Assembly (NCBI GenBank): GCA_023213315.1
Contig: JAKCPI010003285.1
Location: 1 to 64,000, forward strand
Source: Euborellia annulipes
Taxonomy: Eukaryota > Arthropoda > Insecta > Dermaptera > Anisolabididae
DNA: 64,000 bases
Direction of reading: 5' to 3'
Within the stretch, counting starts at the first letter, position 1, and every line of letters starts with the position of its first letter. Positions 1 through 9,966 of the stretch are shown piece after piece. The translations under genes were made by a program, and so were the position numbers. The notes below the pieces were generated by a model. That model had not been told where the DNA came from and searched no databases. It was given only the letters and a program-made list of their open reading frames with translations.

Positions 1-1059
1 ATCGACCTAGATGCTCCGGTTTCAAAGCAATCGTGTTTACACACGTACACACACACATACACACAAGACGGACACATAAGGTTGCACCAATACCCAAAAT
101 GGTTTTGAACAGGGGAGGTCTAAAACATGGAAAACATCAAAATCTCAGAAGTCCAATTTTTTGACGATTACAATACTTTCTCTTTATATTCTATACGAGA
201 AAGTGAAAATAAAATATATAACTATGATTTTGGCTTACTCCTTTCCAGGGGTACCTTTCCCCCCCCTCTCCGGGTTTGCCAGAGCGTCTCGAAGATTATA
301 ATTGACACCAGAATTAAGAAAATTGAGCTAACAAACTCAACTACCCGCTTTGTATTCCTCTCTTATAACAAGTTATACCGGCTTATGCGGGCACAGAGGC
401 TAGTCAACCAATATTTCAGAGTGGATTTTATTTCATGGAATAAACCTTGTTTGCAAGTCATTAATAGGCAAAAGTTTATTCATTCGTGATACTGGAAATC
501 ATTTTGGGAAAAAAAGTCGAAAAGTCATACCCCTAATCCTCACCCAATTAAAATAAAACAGTTTTGAAAACAAAAAAGTAAAAATTCAATTCCAAAAGAA
601 ATATTATCCTGAATATTAAAATTGTTTTTCTTGACATAAAAGATATAATTATTTATGGTGATTAGGAAAAGTTTGTTACTTTGTTGTTTACATTCTAAGT
701 AGAACAAAAAGATACTTGAGCTTTGAGGTAATGTAAATTTCTTACATGAACTCTTTTCCAATCTGTTTAAAATAATTCCGTAAGCGTTTTGTTTTTAATT
801 AAGACGAGTTTTACAAAGAAGAGGGTAGGGCGGAAGGAGGCAGAGAGGGGTTGTTCTTTTATTTCACTATACCAATTCTATTTATCTTTTATAATTTTCA
901 AAAAGAAAGATCTCAAAAAATAATTTTTCTTAAAAGGTGTCACATCCCAAAATCCCCGGAAATGAATTGATTGTACAATTTTAAACGGAAAATAAAAAAG
1001 GTCAACGTTATTATATGCACTATAGATTTACATTTACAAGCAAAAATATGTTCACTATG
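1..1059. other. AT-rich DNA, no supported gene
   Basis: No repeat family or conserved protein is recognisable. An ATG-started frame of 120 codons lies at 127-489 on the plus strand. It has no motif I know, no neighbouring gene and no clear promoter, and AT-rich DNA gives such frames by chance. A G-rich purine run lies near 825-850. Confidence 0.5.
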
Positions 1060-1271
1060 TAATATGAATGTAGAGGAGTGTGAGCTTCATTTTTGTTGGC
1101 GAGTGTCCAATCTTTAGAAATTTTAGATTACTATATCTTAATAATGAATTTTTGAATCTGGAAGACATTAAAGACTATTTGAATGGAAATAATTACATCA
1201 ACAGACTCATTAAATATTGTAAAAGTGCATGGAATTATCGACACTTTCTGACCTGTCAATTCAACAATTAA
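1060..1271 (+). pseudogene. LINE ORF2 C-terminal fragment
   Basis: The plus-strand frame ending at 1271 reads CPIF-x-FR-x2-YL, then a segment with LEDI and a final AWNYR-F. This matches the very C-terminus of non-LTR retrotransposon ORF2 proteins, where a Cys-rich knuckle is followed by an aromatic helix. The upstream residues (EECELHF) fall in another frame near 1085-1095, so there is a frameshift. No ATG starts this piece. About 60 residues survive and the reverse transcriptase is missing. The LINE end at 34.6-35.2 kb is similar. The clade is uncertain. Confidence 0.5.
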
Positions 1272-1580
1272 TAAAAAGCATAAAATTCTTTTAAAACACA
1301 TACATTAGCCAATCCTTTCCTTTATTATTTTTATTTTTTTCTTCTTTTAACCTCTCTGATTTTGTGTATTTTTTGCTTTTTGACGTGACAACGTCTTACA
1401 AATCATGTGTCTATAGAGGCAGGTTAGAGGGGCATTGCACGAAAAAAGTTTATCGGCTTTAATAACTCTTCTGTCTTAAGAGATATAATTATGGGAAATA
1501 TGCGGTTAGAAAGAATGAGTTTTCAGCTAAAGATTTCACCATTTTATTTTACCGTGCTGCGGTAAATTCTAATTTGAAAG

Positions 1581-2078
1581 TTTAAACCCCTGTAGATTCC
1601 GAACGGCTAATCAGATCAGAGTAAATGAAATGTCATTTGGTGCAGAAAGAAAACCTCTAATAGAATAAATAAAAAAATCCCGAGTAATTAACTCCAAAAT
1701 TAGTTTTTTCTCGAAAAACCTCATTTTTAAGCAAAAAAAATATCGAAAAATAGCCCTATTTATGTAACGCGCCTAGCTACTTGACCGTAAAAGCTACATT
1801 AAATCTAAATATAGTTTTTAGAAAGGAGGGGTCCAATGCCCAGAGGTAATTTTTTCTTTTTTTTTGATATGAGGTCATTTTACCGCATGAGAGCACTCGG
1901 CGGGATTTCGTTTTTCCGAAAATTTTAAACCCCTGTAGATTCCGAACGGCTAATCAGATCAGACTAAATGGGATGTCAGTTGGTGCGCAGGGAAAACCTC
2001 CTAATAGAATAAATAAAAAAATCCCGAGTAATTAACTCCAAAATTAATTTTTTCCTCGGAAAACCTCATTTTTTAAGC
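1581..2078 (+). repeat. Direct repeat pair of about 155 bp
   Basis: The segments 1581-1733 and 1924-2078 are diverged direct copies. Both start TTTAAACCCCTGTAGATTCC and end near CCTCATTTTTAAGC, with small indels and substitutions. The spacer of about 190 bp is unrelated AT-rich DNA. This is either an old tandem duplication or two fragments of a dispersed repeat. No protein signal is present. Confidence 0.8.
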
Positions 2079-2254
2079 ATATGTCGCCCTTAATGGATAA
2101 AAGTTTGGCCACACCTGTCATATATTGTTTCAATGAAAATGTTTGAACATGTTTATTTATGAAAACAAACTACTAGTAAAAAAAAAAATAAAAACAATAC
2201 TTTCTCGCTTTATATTTCAATATAGGTAAGAGAAAAATAAATTTTTAGAAGTCA

Positions 2255-2450
2255 AGCAAAAGCAAAGTCACGTTAAAAAGCCACCGGCTGTGTAGAAGAC
2301 ACAACCAACACCTATTTTTTTCCTGTAAGCGACTCTCCTCGACGGCCAACCCGGCCAGGGGAAAGAGGTCTTAGGGCTATTATTGTATAAGCAATATGAA
2401 TTTTTATGTAAAAAAAAAAAGAATAAAGACGTTTATTATTATTAGACCCT
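2255..2450 (+). repeat. Possible LINE 3' untranslated tail
   Basis: A GC-richer stretch (2330-2370) is followed by an A run, AATAAAGACG and a short TTATTATTA tract. This looks like the 3' end of a non-LTR retrotransposon with a polyadenylation signal and simple tail. No coding part is attached, so the assignment is weak. Confidence 0.3.
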
Positions 2451-2624
2451 ATCATTATATTACTCCTGAATTTTTATTATGTAATTTCAATTTTTGAAAA
2501 TGAATTTAAAGTTCTTAAATGATGCGGGCCAGAAATTTTTGATGGGGGGGGGGTTCAGGATGATTTCTCACCCCCCTCCCTCCCCCGACTAATCGGGCAG
2601 TATAAGGCGTCTAATGAAATATAT

Positions 2625-2690
2625 GACTGGCCACTCCGCCCCTGGACCCCCCCTCGAGCTGGCTCGGGCCCGCCCTTTCTTAATTAAGTG
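2625..2690 (-). mobile_element. Helitron-like GC-rich fragment
   Basis: Read on the minus strand this contains GGCCCGAGCCAGCTCG followed by GGGGGGTCCAGGGGCGG. The same block occurs in the Helitron-like repeats at 7.15-7.30 kb. It is an isolated piece without the CTAG terminus. Confidence 0.4.
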
Positions 2691-2789
2691 TCGCAAATTT
2701 TTCATTCAACTCGTATCAGTCAATAAAATATATAACCCTCTGAATTATATATATATATTATATATCTATGGCCTATAATACCGAAGTGT

Positions 2790-3170
2790 CTGTTTCTCTT
2801 CATCAGAGTCCCATCTCAGATCTCTGAGAAAAAAAAAATAATAAATTTATTTATATAATAATTTTTATTATTTTTCATTGAGAGATTTAATCAATTTTTA
2901 TAAAGCAAAACAAAAATCAATTCTTTTCGATGAAAAAATTCTGAATTTTCTTGAATTTTTTGCGTTTTATTTAATTTTTTTTTTTTTTTAAAGCTAGAGA
3001 AAATTATTATATTTTACTTTCTCTTACCCTATATATGAAATATATAAAGAGAGAAAGTGTTTTGTATTATAGAGCTTAAATATCTAGTCATGGTTTGAGT
3101 CCAATGGGGGGGGGGGGGGGTTTGAACCCCCAAATCCCCCCCCCTACGCCTATGATGATACGTATGTATA
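2790..3170 (-). repeat. Dispersed repeat family C, copy 1 (with hairpin insertion)
   Basis: The minus strand starts with CATAGGCGTAGGGGGGG, a G/C-run hairpin and CATTGGACTCAAACCATGAC, and runs on to about 2800. It matches the plus strand at 14385-14700 throughout. At 3016-3060 this copy is interrupted by the TTTTACTTTCTCTTACC hairpin that forms the 5' end of family A; the 14 kb copy lacks it. No coding potential. Confidence 0.7.
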
Positions 3171-3720
3171 TTTAAATTTATGTTAAGTTTTTTTTTATAA
3201 GTTAATATTGACAAGGCTTTCCCTTGGTAAAATTCATATATTTTGTATATCGGTAATAAAAAGTCTAATAATCTAGCAAAAGTTTTTCCTCCTTGGGGAA
3301 TTTCAAACATCTAAACGCCGGAAGGGTAAATCTAAGACCATGGGCATAAGAATGGAGAGAGTTGAGAAAGAAATGAATCTCTCATTAAACAGAAAAAATG
3401 AAATTTTTAACAAAGAATTGTGGATAAATTGGATAATGGAAATAAAGGTTAAACTGAAGAAAAATATACAAAAAAAAATAAAAATAATATAACAAAGAGA
3501 AATTGCAAAAACTATAAAGAAAAAATTTTATAAGAAAGAACACAAATATATTTATTGTCCAAACTATGGTTTAGACCCCGGTGGAAACCTAAATCGGTTA
3601 ACCGGGTTTTTGGATAATTTTCAAAAACAGAGAAACCGAGTTTTCCCCGAAAAACAAACAGAATTCGTTTTTTTTTTTTTAATTTTTCTTCAGTAATATT
3701 TGTATATAAATTATAAATTA

Positions 3721-3800
3721 GCCCGTGATCCGTGGCTCAGAGGGAAGACATTAGCTTCTAGTGGTTTGGGGTTTCGGGTTCGTTTCCCGTCCCAAACGAG
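3721..3800 (+). repeat. tRNA-like SINE head
   Basis: There is an A-box-like TGGCTCAGAGGG at about 3734 and a B-box-like GGGTTCGTTTCCC with a perfect CGGG/CCCG T-arm stem. Acceptor and anticodon arms are poor, so this is a tRNA-derived SINE head rather than a working tRNA gene. An AT-rich body follows to about 3900. No TSD was established. Confidence 0.5.
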
Positions 3801-4040
3801 AAAAATGTATTTAATTTGAATTGGCTATCAATCAATTGAAATAAATAAGGATGGGACTCAATGGCAAGATGCAGATAAAGAACTTAAACAGATTAAAAAA
3901 TATATATATATATATATAAATTATTTATATTATTCCATCTAAAGATTCTTGCTGTGTAGACATTATTTTTAATTGATTGAAGAAATCAGGATGTCACAGC
4001 CACTCTTGTTGAAGGGGAGTGTATATATATATATATATAT

Positions 4041-4797
4041 GTCGTAGACAGATCGTGAAATTAGACAGTTCATGAACTGTCTAGACATTTCATGAACTGC
4101 AGCCAGATCGTGTAATGGTCAAACAGTTACATGATCTGGCTAAAAATTTTAGACAGTTCATGAAATGCAATTTGGCCTTAGACAGATCGTGTAATGCTCG
4201 AGAATTACATGAAATGTCTAAATTTTTTAGGCAGTTCATGAACTGCCTAACAGCAGTTTTGCCGATCGTGTACTGTTTGTAATTTAATGCAATAAATCTA
4301 TAAAAAAATTTTTATTTTTTCAAAAATCAAAAAAAGGGCTTCTATAAGTTGTAGACATTTTAAATAGCTTTAATTTAAAAAAAAAATTGAGGTAGATAGC
4401 TTCAAATTTGTGGCCGCAATCTCCCAAAATTAGAACCCCGAGACGCGCACCTTAACTCAAGATTTACAAAGTGAGGAAGATTTGGACAAATTTACTAATC
4501 GATAATAATAATAATATTGAAAAAAATTGACTTTTTTTCGAGATCTTTATTTGCTTTATAAACAGTACACGATCGGCAAAACTGCTGTTAGGCAGTTCAT
4601 GAACTGCCTAAAAAATTTAGACATTTCATGTAATTCTCGAGCATTACACGATCTGTCTAAGGCCCAATTGCATTTCATGAACTGTCTAAAATTTTTAGCC
4701 AGATCATGTAACTGTTTGACCATTTCACGATCTGGCTGCAGTTCATGAAATGTCTAGACAGTTCATGAACTGTCTAATTTCACGATCTGTCTACGAC
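4041..4797. mobile_element. Foldback element with sub-palindromic arms
   Basis: Terminal inverted repeats of about 240 bp (4041-4283 and 4555-4797) begin GTCGTAGACAGATCGTG. Each arm is built from short palindromes around TTCATGAACTG, alternating with GATCGTG(T/A)AATG boxes. The 270-bp interior is AT-rich and non-coding. The element sits in an AT dinucleotide run inside the left arm of P1; the matching place in the right arm (about 6130) lacks it. The transposase family is unknown. Confidence 0.85.
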
Positions 4798-4864
4798 ATA
4801 TATATGTAAATTAAAATTTTTTTAATTTTTAATTTAATTTTTTTAATTTGAACAATTTTTATTT

Positions 4865-4932
4865 TCAGAGTTTTGGCCAACGAATGTACACGAAGGTTTA
4901 AATCCTCAAAGGACCATCGTCAGGGCCTGAAA
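4865..4932 (-). ncRNA. Degenerate hammerhead motif in P1 left arm
   Basis: Minus-strand counterpart of the motif at 6001-6074. The core CTGACGA and stem II are present, but the first G of the GAAA box reads T (TAAACC), which should abolish cleavage. Flanking GGCC stem I sequences remain. Confidence 0.5.
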
Positions 4933-5659
4933 AGTGAAAAATCACAATGATTTCTCATATAACATACATTTGTGTTAACAAACATTTATTTGTCTATTGG
5001 CTTTAAATTAATTTATTAAATAATATTGTCATTTATTAAAATGTTGATTTTTTTTTTTACATTTCGAATAAAGTGTTTGTTTGTTGTACAATGAATGTTT
5101 TTATTAAATAAAAAAATAGACATACCTTAATTCTGAGAGAAATCCTATCCTATAAATAATTTCACTTTCTATTATTTTAATGAAATATACAAAAACAATA
5201 TTTTAATTTCTTATTGATATCAAATAATTATATTAAATCCTTCTTTTTAATATATTTTCATAGGTGGATCATAAAGAAACACAATAAAAATTAAAATAGG
5301 AAGAAGAAACTTGTATGCTTTCGTTGAAAGAACAATATTTTTATTGTGACAAACTTATTTTAAAAAATGTTCAAAAAATTGTTAGTGTTCATGATTTGAA
5401 AAATCCCGCACTTTTAAATTACTTTGAAAGATATAAAAAAGTGATCCAAAAGTTGGTGGCATTACCTGTCAGAAAAAATAATTAAAATGTCGTTGAATTA
5501 AATAAAGCATAGGAGAAAAACGGTTTCTGGTAGGAGGATTTACGGATGGCATGTACCATGCAGAGAAAAGATATTGTACAAGATGGCGGCTTTTTAATAC
5601 ATTTTAATAAATGACAATATTATTTAATAAATTAATTTAAAGCCAATAGACGAATGTTT

Positions 5660-5932
5660 TTAGGAGAATTTTTAATTATAGACCACATTTTTGTATTAAA
5701 TATTTATTAAAAATATATAAATACTGTACAACGTTTCAACTGCTTATTCTGCAGCCGTTATCAAGCACTGTGCACTTGCTCCGAAGTCGCTTGAGCTCGG
5801 CTGCAGAATAAGCAGTTGAAACGTTGTACAGTATTTATATATTTTTAATAAATATTTAATACAAAAATGTGGTCTATAATTAAAAATTCTCCTAATAATA
5901 ATATTTCAAACCACAAAAGCTTTAATAAACAC
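5660..5932. mobile_element. P2: small palindromic Penelope-like element
   Basis: Near-perfect inverted arms (about 5660-5755 and 5800-5895) surround a loop of about 45 nt. A 37-nt tail (5896-5932) lies on the right. The element is flanked by perfect 12-bp duplications AGACGAATGTTT (5648-5659 and 5933-5944). The P1 left arm gives the uninterrupted version of the site. The right arm ends a stem with GAAACGTTGTACAG, but the upstream core reads CTGCAGA instead of CTGANGA, so the ribozyme motif is degenerate. Confidence 0.8.
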
Positions 5933-6000
5933 AGACGAATGTTTGTTAACACAAATGTATTGTATATTAGGCAATATGAGAAATTATTGTGACTTAATCA

Positions 6001-6074
6001 CTTTTCAGGCCCTGATGATGATCCATTGAGGATTGAAACCTTCGTGTACATTGGTTGGCCAAAACTCTGAAAAT
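6001..6074 (+). ncRNA. Hammerhead ribozyme candidate (P1 right arm)
   Basis: Seen in order: GGCC (6008-6011, stem I 5' strand), core CTGATGA (6012-6018), stem II GATCC/GGATT around ATTGA, GAA (6035-6037), stem III ACC (6038-6040) closed by GGT (6053-6055), T at 6056 as the predicted cleavage nucleotide, and GGCC (6057-6060) closing stem I. TTTTCA and TGAAAA further out can extend stem I. All conserved core residues are present. A single unpaired T lies between the core and stem II, which textbook hammerheads lack. Activity is untested. Confidence 0.6.
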
Positions 6075-6231
6075 AAAAATTGATTAAATTAAAATAATGT
6101 TTTAATTTATAAATAAATATAACAGTACATATATACACTCCCCTTGAACAAGAGTGACTGTGACATTCTGATTCCTTCAATCAATTAAAAATTTATATTA
6201 TTTGTTACCCTTTTTTCCAATACCTGAATAA

Positions 6232-6576
6232 CCAATATATAATAGTGTCTGTCTGTCCGTCCGTCTGTCTCGCGTTTGACCAACTTCTCGTTGGAATGTT
6301 GAAACGAAATTTTTCAGTCTTATAGATGAAGTTATGGAGAGTCCAGAAAAAATAAGTCATGTCTCGAAATTCTTATAACTTTTTGAGTTATTAATTAAAA
6401 AAGTTACGATTTCTCAATAGGAAATGTATAGAGAAATATTTATGTATGCTTTGCATTTATGTATTCTATAAATGTAAATTCTCAAGCAGGGACTAGATTG
6501 GAATAGTAGTAATAATAATTTTCTTTATATAATTAAGATAAGGAGAGGGTACGCCACAGGCGGGCGGCGCGGCTAG
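6232..6576 (+). mobile_element. Helitron-like repeat, copy 1
   Basis: A GTCTGTCTGTCCGTCC block is followed by about 300 bp shared with 6784-7180. It ends GGCGGGCGGCGCGG-CTAG then T at 6573-6577. A GC hairpin just before CTAG|T is the usual Helitron 3' terminus. The 5' TC end is unclear. No Rep/helicase protein is encoded. Confidence 0.5.
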
Positions 6577-6641
6577 TAAAAAACTAATTCTATTAAGTAT
6601 AATTAAATATTTATTAATTCATATACCCTAAAAAAGTAAGG

Positions 6642-6725
6642 GTGTGTCGCCGGGACCACGGATCCTCCGATTTGTACTCGGAGTGCCATTGGAGGATCCG
6701 TGGTTCAACCCCAGGCAGCACACAT
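6642..6725 (+). repeat. tRNA-like sequence with internal palindrome
   Basis: The ends GTGTG and CACAC can pair, and GTGGTTCAACCCC resembles a B box. Between them ACGGATCCTCC and GGAGGATCCGT form a strong stem. It could be a tRNA-derived SINE head or a chance fold in a GC-rich island. No TSD was found. Confidence 0.3.
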
Positions 6726-6783
6726 TTTTTATATAAATTTCCGTTTCGCGGCTCACATACGCGATATATATATATCTTAAATA

Positions 6784-7370
6784 TCTATATATATAATTCA
6801 CTAATGTCTCTCTGTCTGTCTGTCCGTATGTCTGTCACACTCTATTTAGGCAACTTCCCGTTGGAATTTTGAATTTTTGATTTTTATGCATAAAGAGGAC
6901 CTTCTCGGGATTACAGGAAAATTATTTTCATCCCGAAATTCCCATAACTTTTTGAGTTTTTAAGAGTTGAGTTTTTGAGAGTTTAAAATTTTTAAAGTTA
7001 CGATTTCTCCCATAGGAAATGGATAGAGAAATATTCATGTATTCTTTTTATTTGTGTATTTCATGAATGTAAACAAATCCTCAAGCAGGCACTGGATTGG
7101 AATCGAATAATAATAATTTTCTTTTCATAATTAAGAATAAAAGGAGAGGGTACGCCCCAGATGGGCCCGAGCCAGCTCACGGGGGTCCAGGGGGCGAAGC
7201 CCTCCTGTCTAGAAGTGAAGCTTCTCATAATTAAGAAAAGGCGAGGGTCCGCTGCAGGCGGGCCCGAGCCAGCTGGCGGGGGTCCAGGGGGGCGAAGTCC
7301 CCTTGTTTAGATGCAAAGGCGGGCGCCACGGGTTCTCATAAATAAGAAAAAGAGAGGGTCCGCCGCAGTT
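6784..7370 (+). mobile_element. Helitron-like repeat, copy 2
   Basis: It begins TCTATATATATAATTCAC preceded by A, a typical Helitron 5' end, then the GTCTGTCTGTC block and the body shared with 6232-6576. From about 7150 it carries two or three diverged copies of a GC-rich module (GGGGGTCCAGGGGGCGAAG) separated by CTCATAATTAAGAAAA. A clean CTAG|T end is missing, so the 3' boundary is approximate. Confidence 0.45.
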
Positions 7371-7426
7371 AATTAAAATTCATTTATCTGGACAACTCTT
7401 AGTCATATATTAATTCTATTCCAAAT

Positions 7427-7691
7427 CAAGGGCGGATCCAGAGGTGTTTCTCGGCGGGGGGGGGGTAATCTGGTGTGACTCGTCGCACAGCACACTATTT
7501 TTTCTTAATTTCGGTAATTTAAAGGCGCATTGTGTACTTGTTTGCTACAATATAAATACAAATCAAATTTTTAAGTATTAATTTTTAAAATTTTACATTA
7601 AAAATAAATTTTTTTCGCAAAAAAATTATTTTTTTCAAATCTCGGAGAGGGAATAATTACCCCTTTACCCCCCCCCCTACATTCGCCCTTG
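7427..7691 (+). mobile_element. hAT MITE, CAAGGGCGGA family, complete
   Basis: Starts CAAGGGCGGATCC and ends TTCGCCCTTG, with perfect 8-bp duplications TTCCAAAT at 7419-7426 and 7692-7699. Imperfect terminal inverted repeats plus 8-bp TSDs are the hAT hallmark. The interior contains AATCTGGTGTGACTCG, part of the family A 3' hairpin, and a G run facing a C run near the ends. At 265 bp there is no transposase. Confidence 0.85.
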
Positions 7692-8491
7692 TTCCAAATA
7701 AAAGCATATTGAAAGACAAACCTTAGGAAAAACACCTTGCATAAGATGAATAATGTGAATTTGAGGTTAAGTTACAACACAACGACCCTCATAAATTATA
7801 CAATTTGAATTGGGATTTCGAGCTATTTATTAAGTGGTAGTGGGAAGGGGGTCTCGGAGGCCTGCCATTGATATTATATGGAAGCAGCCACCGCAGGCTT
7901 CTAATTATGCGGCGTGACGTGCACGTGGCTGCGTAGCATTTGTCCTCTGGAGGCGGTCTCTGGTGAGCGGACCGTGAATCACTCGTGTCAGCCGCCTTTT
8001 GGCCACAACACTCTCAACCTTGGGAGAGAGAGGGTGTCTGTCTGTCGGTCGGCCTCTCTGATTAAAGCGATCTGCTCTTTGCAAACCACATAGCTCTTTA
8101 AATTTTTTTCCCAAATAAATACCCACAACAAGAGAGACTTTTTATTATGCTACTTTTTCTAAAAGTATTAGACAGCCTGAAACATAGAATCCTTTTTAAA
8201 GCCCCTAGGTCACATAATAAATAAACATTAGAATTGAATTAACAATCCATTAGGGAAAAATGGATATATTCATTTTGCAAGGTTTCTTTCTTCCTCTTCA
8301 TCCACTTAAATTCTTAAGACTACACATTCTCGTAAATGACTAAAAATGTCCAAGAATAGGATCATCAAGAAGAGATAAAAAAAATAAGACGCTGACGAAA
8401 CGAGACTTTTATTATTTGCTTTCGTTTAATCAGAATTTAATAAATTTGTTATCTTTAAGTTTAAAATTTCGAAAATTTGTGAAATCTTGCT

Positions 8492-8545
8492 CAGGGGTGT
8501 AGTGGAGCGGGAACGCGTGGGAACGGCGTTCCCACGCTGGTTTCA
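8492..8545 (+). mobile_element. hAT-type terminus (single end)
   Basis: CAGGGGTGTAGTGGAGCGGG followed by a GGGAACG/CGTTCCC hairpin looks like a hAT left end. No partner end with a matching TSD was found, so this may be a truncated MITE. Confidence 0.35.
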
Positions 8546-8852
8546 CTCATTAAAAAAATATAATAACAAATAAAATTAAAATTATTTACGCAAATATTAT
8601 AAAATAATACTTTACAAATTTTCGTGAGTGCCTCATATTTAGATTTTAAAACGAGCAAGCCCGTTTTCTTGAATTTGTCAATTTTTCATTCATGGTGTCA
8701 AGCCTTAATATTGTTACTAAACATATACCAGGTATATAAAAATATTTTACATCTTTTATTTTTTCTTTTTCCTAGATAATTACTGAAGTTAAATTAGGAT
8801 TTAAATAAATAGAAGTTTGGTGGCTGTGAATATAGTCAAATTTAATATCTCG

Positions 8853-8903
8853 GATTCGGACTGATGATGAGATATTAAATTTCTCGAAACGTCTCCGGGA
8901 TCG
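8853..8903 (+). ncRNA. Minimal hammerhead-like motif
   Basis: Core CTGATGA (8861-8867), stem II GAG/CTC, then GAAACGTC (8886-8893). CGGA before and TCCG after (8857-8860 and 8894-8897) form stem I, extendable by wobble pairs. The palindromic ACGT after GAA could form stem III only between two molecules, as proposed for metazoan Penelope-like ribozymes. It stands alone here without a detected inverted arm. Confidence 0.5.
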
Positions 8904-9221
8904 ATAAACATATAAAGCCTTTATAAGGCTGAACCTGCCCTTTCTCCAATCAACGAAATTAGGATTTGATGGGCAAATATGAGTTTTGACTTAAAGGCTG
9001 ACTATTTTTTGATAAAAAATACATTATTAAATAAGTGATTCAATGTAGTATAAAATTAAATAGAATAAGATAAAGCTAGAGTCTCACGAATTAGTGATTG
9101 ATTTATCGAGAAAATTGATCTAATGACCATTGTGAAGGTAACTCAAGATCACACGAAATAATCTCTATATATATAAATCTTAATATAAAAAAATAATTTT
9201 TCTGTATCACGGGATTCTTTT

Positions 9222-9775
9222 TTACTTTCTCGTACCCTATATATGAAATATATAGAGAGAGAAAGTATTGCGATCATGTTAAAAATTCGATGTCGAGATT
9301 TTGATGGATATACATGTTTTGAGGTCCCCTGAGTCCAAAAAAAGTGGGTCCCGCAAATTGGTCTGTGTGTGTGTGTGTGTGTGTATGTATGTCTGTGTGT
9401 GTGGACAGATTTTTAGCATGAAGGAGTTGAGCTAGGAGGTTGAAATTTTATATTTAAGCTAGGTACCTTTGAAGAATCTCAAAATAAGCTTTTGAACAAA
9501 ATCGGCCAAAAAGTACTAGTACTTTACTGATGTACTTTTTCAGTTTTTTTCGATTTTCTCAAAATTCCCTCCAAGGATTTTTTTTAAAATTCATAAATCA
9601 ACTATTTTTTAGATGCTCTTTAAAATTTATATTCTCATTTTGCCGTTGAAATCTTCTGAAGACCACTTTACTCTTGTTCTTCATAGGAAAGATAGAAATG
9701 GTTGCCATGGTAACGGAATTTAAATCTTTTTCTTTTTATTAGATTAAAAATCAATTATTATTTAAATTCCCATTT
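9222..9775 (+). mobile_element. Family A element, 3'-truncated copy
   Basis: Begins with the TTACTTTCTCGTACCC hairpin, then TCGATGTCGAGATTTTGATG and a GT microsatellite. It stops within the body (ATTCCCATTT) exactly where the next copy begins. The remaining body is nearly identical to 9776-10345. Non-coding. Confidence 0.8.
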
Positions 9776-9935
9776 TTACTTTCTCTTAGCCTATATATGA
9801 AATATATAGGAGAGAATGTATTGCGATCATGTCAAAAATTCGATGTCGAGATTTTGATGGATATACATGTTTTGAGGTCCCCTGAGTCCAAAAAAGTGGG
9901 TCCCGCAAATTGGTCTGTGTGTGTGTATGTATGTA

Positions 9936-9966
<31 letters not shown>

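Larger units (their letters stand above)
3935..6190. mobile_element. P1: palindromic Penelope-like element with nested insertions
   Basis: A very large inverted repeat: the left arm runs 3967 to about 5060, the right arm about 5570-6190. A one-sided tail of 32 nt (3935-3966) lies outside the left arm. The whole is flanked by perfect 12-bp duplications ATTTATATTATT at 3923-3934 and 6191-6202. The left arm is interrupted by a foldback element (4041-4797) and the right arm by palindrome P2 (5660-5932). Each arm carries an outward-facing hammerhead-like motif: complete in the right arm, with a core substitution in the left. Long TSDs plus a one-sided tail point to insertion by reverse transcription rather than by a DNA transposase. 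No reverse transcriptase is encoded. Confidence 0.7.

Noticed and set aside
127..489. 120-codon ATG frame as a gene
   Set aside because: No recognisable domain, no flanking gene structure, and composition like the surrounding AT-rich DNA.
3721..3800. Functional tRNA gene
   Set aside because: Only the B box and T-arm are convincing; acceptor and anticodon arms do not fold. The same applies to 6642, 25962, 60850 and 61768.
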